DNA of 64,000 bases from Ecdyonurus torrentis (taxonomy: Eukaryota > Arthropoda > Insecta > Ephemeroptera > Heptageniidae): contig OX439132.1 in NCBI GenBank assembly GCA_949318235.1, positions 27,281,743 to 27,345,742 of the forward strand, in the 5' to 3' direction. The notes under the pieces are model-generated. The model had not been told where the DNA came from, made no database searches, and was given only the letters and a program-made list of their open reading frames with translations. Each line of letters starts with the position of its first letter. Positions within the stretch are counted from its first letter, which is position 1. Shown piece by piece: positions 29,530 through 40,031 of this stretch. A program made the position numbers and the translations under genes.

Positions 29530-29599
<70 letters not shown>
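29530..29599. repeat. (TC)n microsatellite
   Basis: About 35 TC units. Confidence 0.95.
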
Positions 29600-29601
<2 letters not shown>

Positions 29602-30519
29602 CGACATAGATTTTATATTAAAAGTGTCAACAGAAATTGCCATTCAATTATGCAAATAAGATGTCAAGTATTTATTATATATTATAATTAATTATACTAA
29701 GAATTTATTTAATAATGGAAATCGTTTTCCAACGAATAAAACTTTATGAAACTTTTAAATTATAACTACTCATTAAAAATCACATATAATAGATTTTTTT
29801 TTCCATTATACTGAAAAGATAACTAGTTTTTTTTCTATAAAATGTATTATTTTTTTTTTTCGTTTCATTAATATTTTTAACAAATTATACACTTGGTGTT
29901 GTTATGATTATTTTCCACATTGGACACAACTAACGAAATCGTAACTTACGGCGTTTTACCTCAAGGGTTTTGCATGATTGAAGGTGATTCACATTAATTG
30001 CAAACTGTCATGTAAATTGCTTGCAAATAATATATACTTTTAACTCTATTAGGAAATTCTAAAAAAAAATACCCGAGGCAAATTGTAATTTTGTTTGCTA
30101 TTTTGTTTAAACTCCAGGAAAATCTGTTGAATATTATATGTGTTAATTATTGCAAATATTTTACTGACCAATATAAATTGATCGTAATAAATTAATAAGG
30201 AAAGTAAATTACGAAATATAATGAGGAAGTAGAGCAAATATTATTCAAATTCCAAAAACTATGATCAAACATAAAACAATCATATTATATTATTTCTTGT
30301 ACACGTTACTTTTATTTCAGAATATAAGTGAATGTGATAACCAATTAATTATGCAAAATCTTTAAATAGTTTATTTAATTCAAATGTATTTTTAATTCAA
30401 ACAAATCAGGTTAAATTTACTTTCCCATTAAAAAAAAAAGACCACAAAAGGTCAAATTCACGCTAAACCTGTTAGAATTAAAATAAAAGATAACATTAAA
30501 AAAAAATTGTCTCGTATAT
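29600..30519. other. Intergenic AT-rich stretch
   Basis: Nothing recognisable. Confidence 0.6.
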
Positions 30520-30664
30520 ATACTCGACTCAAAAAACCTGAGTCACCTGCCGTTCGACCTTTTACGATATCGCCCAGCCGCCCCCCTTTTCCTCAAATGT
30601 GACAATGGGTGATACTTTAGGCATGCCCGATTTAAATCGACTGAGGTTTTTTGAGTCGAGTATA
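30520..30664. mobile_element. Short TIR element, about 145 bp
   Basis: TIRs of about 25 bp: left TATACTCGACTCAAAAAACC; right, reverse-complemented, the same 20 bases, then TGAGTC against TCAGTC. The middle is unusually GC-rich. Flanks are TA-rich, so a TA target site is possible but cannot be proven. Confidence 0.7.
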
Positions 30665-30990
30665 TTATGTATCTGAGCTTCTCAGAATGAAATACCGAAT
30701 GCAAAGTATGATAACCTTCACCGATTTAAAAATACTCGTAGACACAACAGTGGATAGTGATTGACATTATACTGTACGTATGTACTACATTGTATGATAT
30801 ATACAATTATTAACATGTCAAAACAAAGATAGAGAGAGATAACCATATGATCTCTTCTTGAGATCATATCATGGCCATGTATAGTATTTTAAATCAGGCA
30901 TATATTGATTCGCTAATTTTTTTTTAAGTGTAATTATATCAAGGCTTATGTCTTATGTGCACACGAAAAAAAAACGTAATAATTATAAAT

Positions 30991-31103
<113 letters not shown>

Positions 31104-31329
31104 CATTATAATGTGCTATAGCTCAATTTTAGCAAAAATAACAAAATAATATTTATTCTTTTGAATATAGAAACTATGTTATAGCATAATAATTATGTTG
31201 TAGAGCGTTATTATTTATGCAATTCCAAATTAGTATTATAATAGTATTATTCGTGCTAAATAAGATATAAATAACACCTCAGCATAAATAACATAATTAA
31301 TTATTTACGATCATATATTATAATTTTCA

Positions 31330-31520
31330 TACAAGGTATGAAGAAATTACGTAATTTATAAATGTTGATAAATTGGAATTGTATACATAATTACGCTAAA
31401 CAAAATAATACTTATGCTCTTTTACATATTTAATTAGCCGTAAAGCATAAAATTATAATTAATAAATAACACTGAAAATGAGATAGCATAATTATGACGT
31501 AATTATTTTTGTCTGTTTAT
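31330..31520. mobile_element. MITE family A, copy 2
   Basis: The left TIR has GAAGAAATTACGTAATTTAT; the right, reverse-complemented, has CAGACAAAAATAATTACGTC and then ATAATTATGCT. The internal CTGAAAATGAG block is shared with copy 1. Boundaries are approximate. Confidence 0.55.
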
Positions 31521-33689
31521 GAATGCTTGGTTCATAGTGATGGGGTTAAATACATTTTGCAACGATCTATGTTACTTTATGGTTCATATGTACTTAATAA
31601 TATGGCGGTTTTACGTTTAACTTACTGTTTTGTTACGGCGCTATGAACCTAACATTATAAAGGAGATTTATCTCAAATAAAAAAAAAGTCATAATAAAAC
31701 AAGTCATATTCTGAAGATATAGTAGATAAAAACAATACGATGCTAATAATTTAATAAAATACTGATGAAGCTCAAACATTATTGTCTCGCACGCGCTACA
31801 CAATCCTCTACTTGTCTGCGGGACCAGAGCCTGAATGAGATGACCTCGCCACGGCCAAGGTCACTATATTATTTGACCCAGTTTGATTTTGGTGCCTGCG
31901 GTGGCAAGTTAGCAGGTCTTGTCACTTTAGTATAAGTGTGCTCAACGACGCAATTTTCCTCACCTTAGATTTCCAAGTAGTTCTTTTTTAATACTATATA
32001 CCCATATGTCAAATAAAAACAAAGGCATACAGTATTATGTTCTCGATTTATATTAAGCACTAAGCTCTTGACCAAGATGGATTTCATTTTTTTATTATTA
32101 TTTTTTTTTTAACCATTTATATATTTGCACCAAATTTTCAATGTTCAAATTGTTCAATAAGAGAAATATGCACGAAGTTCACATAATTAAAGTTTCAATT
32201 TCGATCTAATGTATATTTATTTACATTTAGTTATATTTAATAAACGCATCGGGTTCAGAATGATTTGATATGAGCTTTTTGGCGCAATGGAAATAATATT
32301 TTTTATGTATATTGTTATATTATTTTTATTTTATTTTTTTCATTGTTTTAAATGTTTTTTGTTTCTTGACTATAATGTGTTCAGTAATTGTGGACTTGCT
32401 CTGTTGCTGAATAAATTAATAATTGGAATTTAAACATTTAAAAAAATAATATTAAATTTTTGCTATTTAAATTATAGCTTCGTTATTATGAGAAATATAA
32501 GAATTATTTAAAAAATCAATAAACAAGTCATTATAACACTTGACATCATTTAAAATTTACTTGCATTAATTTCATGTACTTATTATCATTATTATTATTA
32601 TTATTCATGTTTTACTTCAAAAACTTTGAAATGACATCCAATTAACTTGCGTTACTACAGTGATGCTTATGAAGCTATTCATCTGTTCCTAGAAATACTA
32701 TTATAAAAGTGAAGAAATTTATGTATTCAGAAATGTATATGACAGAAATGCTCTTGCTATATAGCAAGGTTGAGTATATATATTATAAACAATAAATTAA
32801 TTCCGATTGTGGATTATAATTTGTGGTCAAATAGATTAGTTTGTTATTGCTTCCGTATTTATATTTTTTATTTATATTCACTATATAGCTACAAACAAAA
32901 ATGAAAGTATATGAAAATGTGGTTTGTTTTAATAGTATTTTAAAAAAGAAAAATAATAACGTTATGTTTATAATGAGTTGTTTAAAATATTAACCTGCCG
33001 ATAAAACAAAGTCTTGGCAGAACACTTAATGTATAGTAAATTTTAGCTGCATAAAAAGAAAATAGTTTTAATTTACATTTTGTATTAAATTACATTGGAC
33101 GTAAATTTCATTGCCTAAGCATATTATATTTAATGTAAATTAAAATTTTAATTGGAAAATCCAAACTTTAAAAATATATTATATTTATTTACTAGATTCG
33201 CAATGCACGGCTTTCATCATAAGATTTGCATAATTAAGGTGTACCACGAGTGTGGTACCTCATGTAAATGTAAATTGTGAGGTGACTTTGGTGAGCAATG
33301 TGTTCAATATCATGTTGAAATGTACTAATCGTAGCATTAGTCTAAAAGCATTATACTATGTTATAGTATCTATGTTAGTATCTATATATTTTTTTTATTT
33401 ATTTATTTTTTTTTTTGCTTGCATAGAACGATGAAATGTAACATCGAGATATACTTTTCAAAACATACTTATTCAAAAATTTTAATTTACATTCACAGTA
33501 TATTTTCTCGATTTAGTATTTAGTAATAAGTTTTTTATTTGCCTATTTTGAGTATTTTGTGACAACATTTTGTGCCAATTTTGATAACTTATAGCAACAG
33601 ACACACAATTTAGATTTTTATACTATAAAATAAATATATAAAATGATTATAATAATAAATAAAAAGTTAATTAAAAAAAATATTAATAG
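31521..33689. other. Intergenic stretch with one regulatory-like island
   Basis: AT-rich except 31795-31930, which is GC-richer and carries TGACCTCG, CCAAGGTCA and TGACCC. A 7-bp-stem hairpin GTACCAC-GAGT-GTGGTAC lies at 33243-33260. No gene. Confidence 0.5.
31841..31879. promoter_or_regulatory. Candidate nuclear-receptor site cluster
   Basis: CCAAGGTCA (31855-31863) is a full match to the FTZ-F1 consensus YCAAGGYCR. TGACCT lies 14 bp to its left and TGACCC 11 bp to its right. Function is inferred. Confidence 0.4.
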
Positions 33690-33705
33690 ACAGAGAGAGA
33701 GAGAC

Positions 33706-33771
<66 letters not shown>
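33690..33771. repeat. (GA)n/(GACA)-interrupted microsatellite
   Basis: GA tract with three GACA interruptions at its left side. Confidence 0.95.
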
Positions 33772-33772
<1 letters not shown>

Positions 33773-34278
33773 ATTCTTTAAGAAGATTAAAATTTGTGAG
33801 CCAAAGGATCCTTATTTTTTATAATAGATTATAATTTCGTAAGATACTTGAGCATACTGTGAACATAAATGGCATATTGGCCTAGTTTATATTACAGATA
33901 ACAGTGATCCTTTTTCCCTTTTTTTTTTTAATGAGGTGAGTACTCACGTGTAATTTAAACTATCGTTGGCGCGAAGTTTTTGAAAATATTGACAATTGAA
34001 GGTGATCCGGTTTAAACACGACGTTTGCGCAGTCACTTTCACCGTCTTTTGCACTCATGTGTGACAATATTACAAAATTAATATTAAAACGACGCATAGC
34101 TTGATCAATGATCTAAGTAGTTATGTAATTTGTTATTTAATTTAGCCAATGATTATGTTGCTGTTTTTATTATTATTATTTTTTAATTTAAGGAACAGTC
34201 TAATGTTTGTTAGCTTTTTTTTTTTTTTTTTACTTTCATTGATAATTTTGAGATATTTAAACAATATTTAAGACAATT
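33772..34278. other. Intergenic stretch
   Basis: GC-richer around 33955-34050 (GGCGCGAAG, CGACGTTTGCGCAG), otherwise AT-rich. No gene. Confidence 0.5.
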
Positions 34279-34489
34279 ACGAAGACTCCAAAAAAAAAAA
34301 AAAAAAAAAAAAAAGGGGTCTCATTTTATACCATATTCTAAAAGAGGACAAATATGTCACCTTCTAACTTTTGAGTTCATTAAGTATTTTTAATTAATGT
34401 TTGAAAGTCACGAAATGACGTCACAGACTTCAACTTATGCAGATGGGCATAGGAAAATTACCTTCTAAAATTTGTTAGTCTTCCTCATT
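34279..34489. mobile_element. Fold-back family F, decayed copy
   Basis: Shares GAAAGTCACGAAATGACGTC and flanking TTTTGAGTTCATKAAGTA with the complete copy at 50312-50639, and ends CTTCCTCATT as that copy does. A 26-A run has expanded near its left end. The second arm is mostly lost. Confidence 0.6.
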
Positions 34490-36542
34490 AGTTTACCATT
34501 TTATTTCCAATATATAAATCGACTAGAGTAAATCATAACAATTACAAATTTGTAAAAGCACACTAAGCAGCTATTTTAATTGAAGTTTTGAAAACTTAAT
34601 TTAATATTGCCAAACATCAGAATAAAAGAAAATCAAATTATAAAGAGATACGCATATTAATAATATGACAAAAAATTAACATATTTATTACATAATTTTA
34701 CATTTTTGCTCCTAAAATTTTAACAATTAATTAACAATATAATTTATAAATTTATAAAAAAAGTTCTTTCACTTACGTAAGCTAAAATTGATAAATAAAT
34801 CTTAATTTAAGAAATTAATGATCAATAAATTCAGCTCATTAAACACATTCAAATGACTCTCAGGGTCGCGATAATCACTTCATTCATCTGTTGAGCAGCA
34901 TTCCTTATAGGAAACAAAACTACTTAGCTTGCGCTTGCAGTAACTCACGTCTCAAATGACAACATTATAATATTGTTCAATAATAGTTATGTAAATTTAT
35001 GCTGCTAAATCAAGGCATAAGTGATTTATCGGCTATATATCAAAGTAAAACGTTCCCCGTATTTATTTTGTTGCATTATCATGGTATTAATTTTATTTGA
35101 TGAAATAAATAAAAAAAAAATTATATTAAAAGTTTTATTAATATTTAAATTTTTTCTTCCGGTAAAAGATCAACATGTTTATAGAACGAGTTATTGCACC
35201 TTTTTAAAACTTCTTTATAGAGTGAAAAATTATTCATGTCTCAATTTCTAAATTATCATAAAGAATAAAAAAAAAAAGTGCATAAAATTAACTTCGTATT
35301 TTGAACACAAGCTACCCCAAAACTTTTATTTTTATAGAGTTGTTGAATTTTTACTACAATGAATGGAGATTTTGTAAGACTTTTGAACCTGATTCATTAT
35401 ATAATAAATTGTTTAAGAATAATTGTTGTATTGTTATTCCTAATTTTTTTTACTCATGTCAATAAAATAAAAATAATAAAAACCAGAGGTAGTGAGCTTT
35501 AAAATATAAGTTTTTGAAGCTATTTTTTTCCCAATATATTCATATATAATTTATGATATGATTAGTAAGTAATTTTTATTCTACACAGGAGCATAAGATT
35601 CTAAATCAAACGTCAAAAAAGGTATAACAAATAATAGATTTTTAGACTTCCTGATTTTCTTACGAATCATTCAATAAACTATAACTTCTAAAGTAATCCT
35701 TAACATTATACTTATAAATCACTTTTTTAATAAAGCTTTCTAACAATAAAAATAATTGTCCTACCATTTCTTTATTTCCCCCAATAAAAATTATTATCAT
35801 GTTTGAAGTTTGCCTTAAATAGATCAAAACTGAAGGCCTACTTCATATTCTCAATGTATTTTTCTTTTTCTTTATAATATAATTTCTCAGTGCAACGTCT
35901 TGCAGTGCAATTGAAAGTTTTGCATAATGATGAAGTAACCTTGAAGTACCTTACAACCTTGCTCGGGCATTGCCTACCTGCTGTTCACCATAGTTACATT
36001 CATATAGTCTAATATATCGCCCATTTTAAAGGAAAATTAAACCTTATTTACATTAAATAGGAACTATAATGCTTCCAACACAGGAAAGAATCTTATGCGT
36101 AAACTGCATTTAGTCTCATTAAAACATTGCAGATATTTAGACACTTGCATTTGAAAAACAACAACAATGTAAGATTTAATTGGTATATAATAAGAATACA
36201 TTTAATTTAATAAGACAAAAGTAATATAGATTCATCGAAAGTAACATAAATTCAATAAAATAAATACAATAATAAATATATAAATTGAATCAAGTGAATT
36301 TTAAAATGATATAATAATACAGTATAACCTGTTTTCAAAATATTACATTTATATATTGAATAAAAAATATAACCAACTAATTTAATAAATAATCGAATAT
36401 CGTCATAGATGACAGATAGATATATAGATCTTATATTATATAAAAAAAAGTTTTCAATTCAAACATTCTTACACACAAAAGCAGTACATAAATTAAATTA
36501 TAATTTGATGTTGTATAGTCGTAGACGTACTTGTAATTTTTT
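34490..36542. other. Intergenic AT-rich stretch
   Basis: Contains a GC-richer patch at 35930-35990 with AACCTTG, ACCTTAC, CCTTGCTC and CCTACCTG. Open frames in this stretch do not look coding. Confidence 0.5.
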
Positions 36543-36620
36543 TTATTGCGCTTTACGTGCTTCACGTGATTCTTTATTTCTCTCGTTATTCATAAGTTTA
36601 GTTGGTTTCATTGCTTGTGC
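36543..36620 (-). CDS. Possible short terminal exon, speculative
   Basis: On the minus strand a short open stretch ends MKPTKLMNNERNKESREA followed by RKAQ and a stop. Its charged composition and codon choice (CGT, GAA, GCA) differ from the surrounding noise. An AG preceded at some distance by a C/T-rich segment lies just upstream, so it could be a last coding exon whose earlier exons are outside the window. AATAAA overlaps the stop codon. I recognise no family. It may be chance. Confidence 0.2.
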   Translation of the reverse strand, partial: AQAMKPTKLMNNERNKESREARKAQ

Positions 36621-37065
36621 TTGTTGACATTATTTAAATTAAATATCAAGGGAGGAGAAATGTTATGCACGTGGTAATTGTTATACCTTTTTTATTTCAT
36701 CATATTTTTTAGTAGCTATGTAAAAAAATAATAATAATAATTAAATCAAGAGAAATGAAAAGCAAGAAAGAAAAAGTATTATATTACATTTATTTTTTTT
36801 AATAAATTTTGTTTATTTATTGAAATATTTTCCAAATAATTGAATTTAATTAAATTGAAATTACGAATTAGAATTATTTAACATTGATATATTTTAAACA
36901 TGTAGTATGCAAAATATTTATTTAAAAGATCATGAATTTCAAGAACGTGTTTTTACTGTTTTTAAAGGATTACATTTTCTCGACCTAATATTAGTAATAA
37001 GAGTTCCACTTTAGATTCAGACAATGCAGACTGGTATTGTTTTTATTTTATCACATTAATATTAA

Positions 37066-37361
37066 AGCCATAGACCACATAAAACAACATGTGCAATTTT
37101 TAATCATTAAACACAAAAAGGGATCTCCAAAACTGATAATAATTTTTACCAGAATGTAAATTTATAATAATAATATACACAAGAGAGCGTGAAAATATTG
37201 TAAAGTATGCAATTTGTATGACTACTACAGTTTCTGAAAAATTAGTATAATATTGTTGTGCGGGTTGCATACACTGCTACGGTGCTACTGCATTTTGAGA
37301 CAAACTAATGTTATTAATGAAAGTTCCATCAAGTGTTTTGTGATGTAAATGCTTATGTTTT
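37066..37361 (+). mobile_element. TTAA-flanked MITE, family B copy 2
   Basis: Left end AGCCATAGACCACAT directly after TTAA (37062-37065). It matches copy 1 through GCTTATGTTTTCT and then loses similarity, so the right TIR is missing. A family-C element begins 21 bp further on at 37383. Confidence 0.7.
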
Positions 37362-37382
37362 CTAAAATTGACTTTCAGTTAA

Positions 37383-37773
37383 GGCGGTGGGGGACCGACT
37401 TGGACCGGAAATCGCTAAAAGAAGAACTATATTTTCCCAATAATTTGTTGTACGTGATTTAATTCCAATAAAACAAACACTATAATTTTCAAATAAAATC
37501 AAGTAAATTTAAAAAATATTTTTTTATACCAAAAAAAAATTTATTTATATTTTTAATTGTAACAAAGTTTCTAATTTGACTAAAATTTCCCGCTCAAATT
37601 TAAATTTACACATTTACATGTTATCTTTTAAGTGTAATAACTTAAATATTTGATCGTGTTTTCACATGTTTGACATAGCTAAATTTTTAAGTAACATTTC
37701 TTCTTTACTTTGTGTTATTATTATTATTCGCAACCGTCCTAGTTTGCGAGATATCAATCGGTCACCTACCCCC
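37383..37773 (+). mobile_element. TTAA-flanked MITE, family C copy 2
   Basis: 391 bp between TTAA at 37379-37382 and TTAA at 37774-37777. Left end GGCGGTGGGGGACCGACTTG; right end, reverse-complemented, GGGGGTAGGTGACCGATTGA. This is the best-preserved TIR pair of the family. Confidence 0.8.
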
Positions 37774-37896
37774 TTAAAGTATTGTTAATAAACATTTTAA
37801 CATTTATTTTATTGAATTATTACTACAATTTTTTATTATTATTATTAAAAAATTTCACTAAAAAGAGGGAGAAGGGGAAATATGGCTGCATTGACC

Positions 37897-37927
<31 letters not shown>

Positions 37928-38028
37928 GAAATACATTAAGAAACTTTAGATTGAAAATCAACATTTTTCCATAAAATTATTAAAAGTTATATACAATCTA
38001 ACATGTAATTTTTACTATGTATGTATAG
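37774..38028. other. AT-rich spacer
   Basis: A 28-T run near 37900-37927 and nothing else. Confidence 0.6.
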
Positions 38029-38355
38029 AAAAGAAAAGGAAATAAGTTACAAAGTGATATTGAATATTTCAAATATTTTACTATATTGCCAATAGAAGAA
38101 ACTTTTAAATGTATTTTTATTTGTGATAATTACTTTGAAAACTCTCATGGGATACCTAGAACTCATATATATAGTACTAGAATTGCAGATACAAATCCTC
38201 CATATGTTCCAAAAATTGTTAATAGATTCACAGAAAGAACAAAAAAATTCTTATTGCCAAAATTGTGGAATCAAATTCCATTAGAGTTAAAAAATTTCAA
38301 AAATAAAAATGAAATGAAAGTTAATATAAAATTTTTTTTCTTTAATAAATTATAA
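38029..38355 (+). pseudogene. LINE reverse-transcriptase C-terminal remnant
   Basis: An open frame of about 108 codons starting after a stop at 38026-38028, with no proper ATG at its start. It encodes the C-terminal signature of Jockey/CR1-like non-LTR retrotransposon ORF2 proteins: an H.Y.TR motif (THIYSTR), then LPKLWNQIPLELKN, which fits the family pattern (G)pkLWN.lP..ik, then a short Lys/Phe tail and stop. The upstream reverse-transcriptase and endonuclease domains are absent. It is a 5'-truncated, AT-drifted copy, as is usual for LINEs. Family assignment is from the motif only. Confidence 0.7.
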
Positions 38356-39303
38356 ATTAATATTCAATTTTTTTCCCATTACAAGTTAAATTTTTCAAAA
38401 TAAGAAAATACTTATGTCTTTTTGTATCAATTATTTTTATTTAAACTTGAAATATAAAATAATTTTCATGACTATATAGTAGTAATGTAATTATTTAATG
38501 CATTGTGTATAAAATATTATGAACCAACCGATAAGGCTATGCCTTGGTTGGATTTTGTAAAAATTGTGTTTAAAAAAAAAAAAAAAAAAATTTTAGTACG
38601 ACCCATTATACTTTCATTAGTATTTAAAGTAAATACATGTATAATATATTATATATATATTATATTATATATATTGTCCCCATAGATACCTATTTCCTTA
38701 TGTTTGTAATTGATTTATATTAAATTTCTAGCATAACATAAACGAGGAAATGATTATAAATTAAATAACTGCATATATATATCATTTGTTCGGTAAAAGC
38801 ATCCTTATGGTATTTAAACCACTAATAAATATTTTAAATTGCAAAGAATGCAATAAAACTTGATTTTACATCCATACTTGGGAAATATTAAAAACAAAAA
38901 TCTCCCCTATATGTATACATACTACTATACATAAATAGTAATATAAACAATGAGATCTATTTATGCATTCGAGGCCATCTAAAAACAAAAGAAGGGTGAG
39001 AAATTTAGTTCTGTTGCACATTAGTGGCAGTCGAGTAAATAACTTGCAAAAGAGGGATAGAATAGATATTGTATATTATATAAATATACATTTATTGCAT
39101 ATTTTATTACACATACATACAGTAAAATGTATTTTTGAATATATAATACATATTATATGACAAATTGCTTATGACACTTTAGTATAGAAATAGGATTTAA
39201 CTCATTTTGTGTGCATGTGTCCGTGAATAAAATAATTCTATTTTAATAACAGCGTTGCAGAATATTTTAATAATTTGAATATGTTACAATGCAATTTATA
39301 TAA

Positions 39304-39341
<38 letters not shown>

Positions 39342-39780
39342 ATGAAAATGAAGGAATAAAATTATAATTATGTTAAGAACAAAATAGAAAAAAAGAAATT
39401 AAAAGAAATTAACTTTTTATTGAAATATAATATTAAATTATATTTTATGAGAATAAGTTTTGTATACATTTTTTCCTGTATTTTTCCCTCATAATAGAAA
39501 AATGCAACTTTTGATTCCACTCCCCCCTCCCCCCTTTCAATATAAAATTTGTTTTTCCCTTAGAAAATTTCAAATATACTAATTTTGAGAATCCCTTTTT
39601 CTTTTCACAAGTCCATGACTTAAATTTCTAACATTAAACATAGTTTAAAAGTTTTGGTATGAATTTATATTGTTTACGTCAGTATACAATATTTTTTTCT
39701 AAAATAAAACATTAAAATTAGACTATATAATAAGATATAATCAAAAGGTATATTATAAATTTGAAAAAGAAGACATGATA
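38356..39780. other. Intergenic AT-rich stretch upstream of cuticle gene 1
   Basis: A (TA)n tract at 39302-39337 and a C-rich patch CCCCCCTCCCCCC near 39523. No gene. Confidence 0.55.
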
Positions 39781-39826
39781 TGACCTTTGACCCTGAGTAG
39801 TTGTGAACCTCGCGTCAGGTCAAGGT
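39781..39826 (+). promoter_or_regulatory. Nuclear-receptor sites upstream of cuticle gene 1
   Basis: TGACCTTTGACCC (39781-39793) is, on the other strand, GGGTCAAAGGTCA: a DR1 one base away from AGGTCAAAGGTCA, the site class used by HNF4 and USP/RXR-type dimers. AGGTCAAGGT follows at 39817-39826, an FTZ-F1/ERR-like monomer site with a mismatch at the end. Receptor identity is inferred. Confidence 0.5.
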
Positions 39827-39861
39827 ATGTATCAGACCTCAATCGTCATTTGCAAAATGCT

Positions 39862-39898
39862 TTCTCTCTCTCTCCATCTCTCTCTCTCTCTCTCTCTT
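39862..39898 (+). repeat. (CT)n tract in the cuticle gene 1 promoter
   Basis: Two short TC runs split by CA, 70-106 bp upstream of the TATA box. GA/CT tracts bind GAGA-type factors in insects, so this one may be functional rather than a plain microsatellite. Confidence 0.6.
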
Positions 39899-39967
39899 AC
39901 TCTCAATCTCGAGAGTGACGATCTGCACACACTATACGCAGGGAGAGAGACCTTCGAGTTCTCCTGC

Positions 39968-40003
39968 TATAAATACTGGGAACTTGCAAACCTGACTTCA
40001 TTC
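39968..40003 (+). promoter_or_regulatory. Core promoter of cuticle gene 1
   Basis: TATAAATA at 39968-39975 and the Initiator TCATTC (39998-40003), a full TCAKTY match, put +1 at A40000 and TATA at -32. The 5' UTR is then 32 nt. Confidence 0.75.
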
Positions 40004-40031
40004 TGCCGTAACAAGCAAACTCTCAATCAAC

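Noticed and set aside
38086..38355. Reading the LINE remnant as an independent 89-aa gene
   Set aside because: The start is a non-ATG codon, the frame continues upstream to a stop, and the content matches only the C-terminus of a non-LTR reverse transcriptase.
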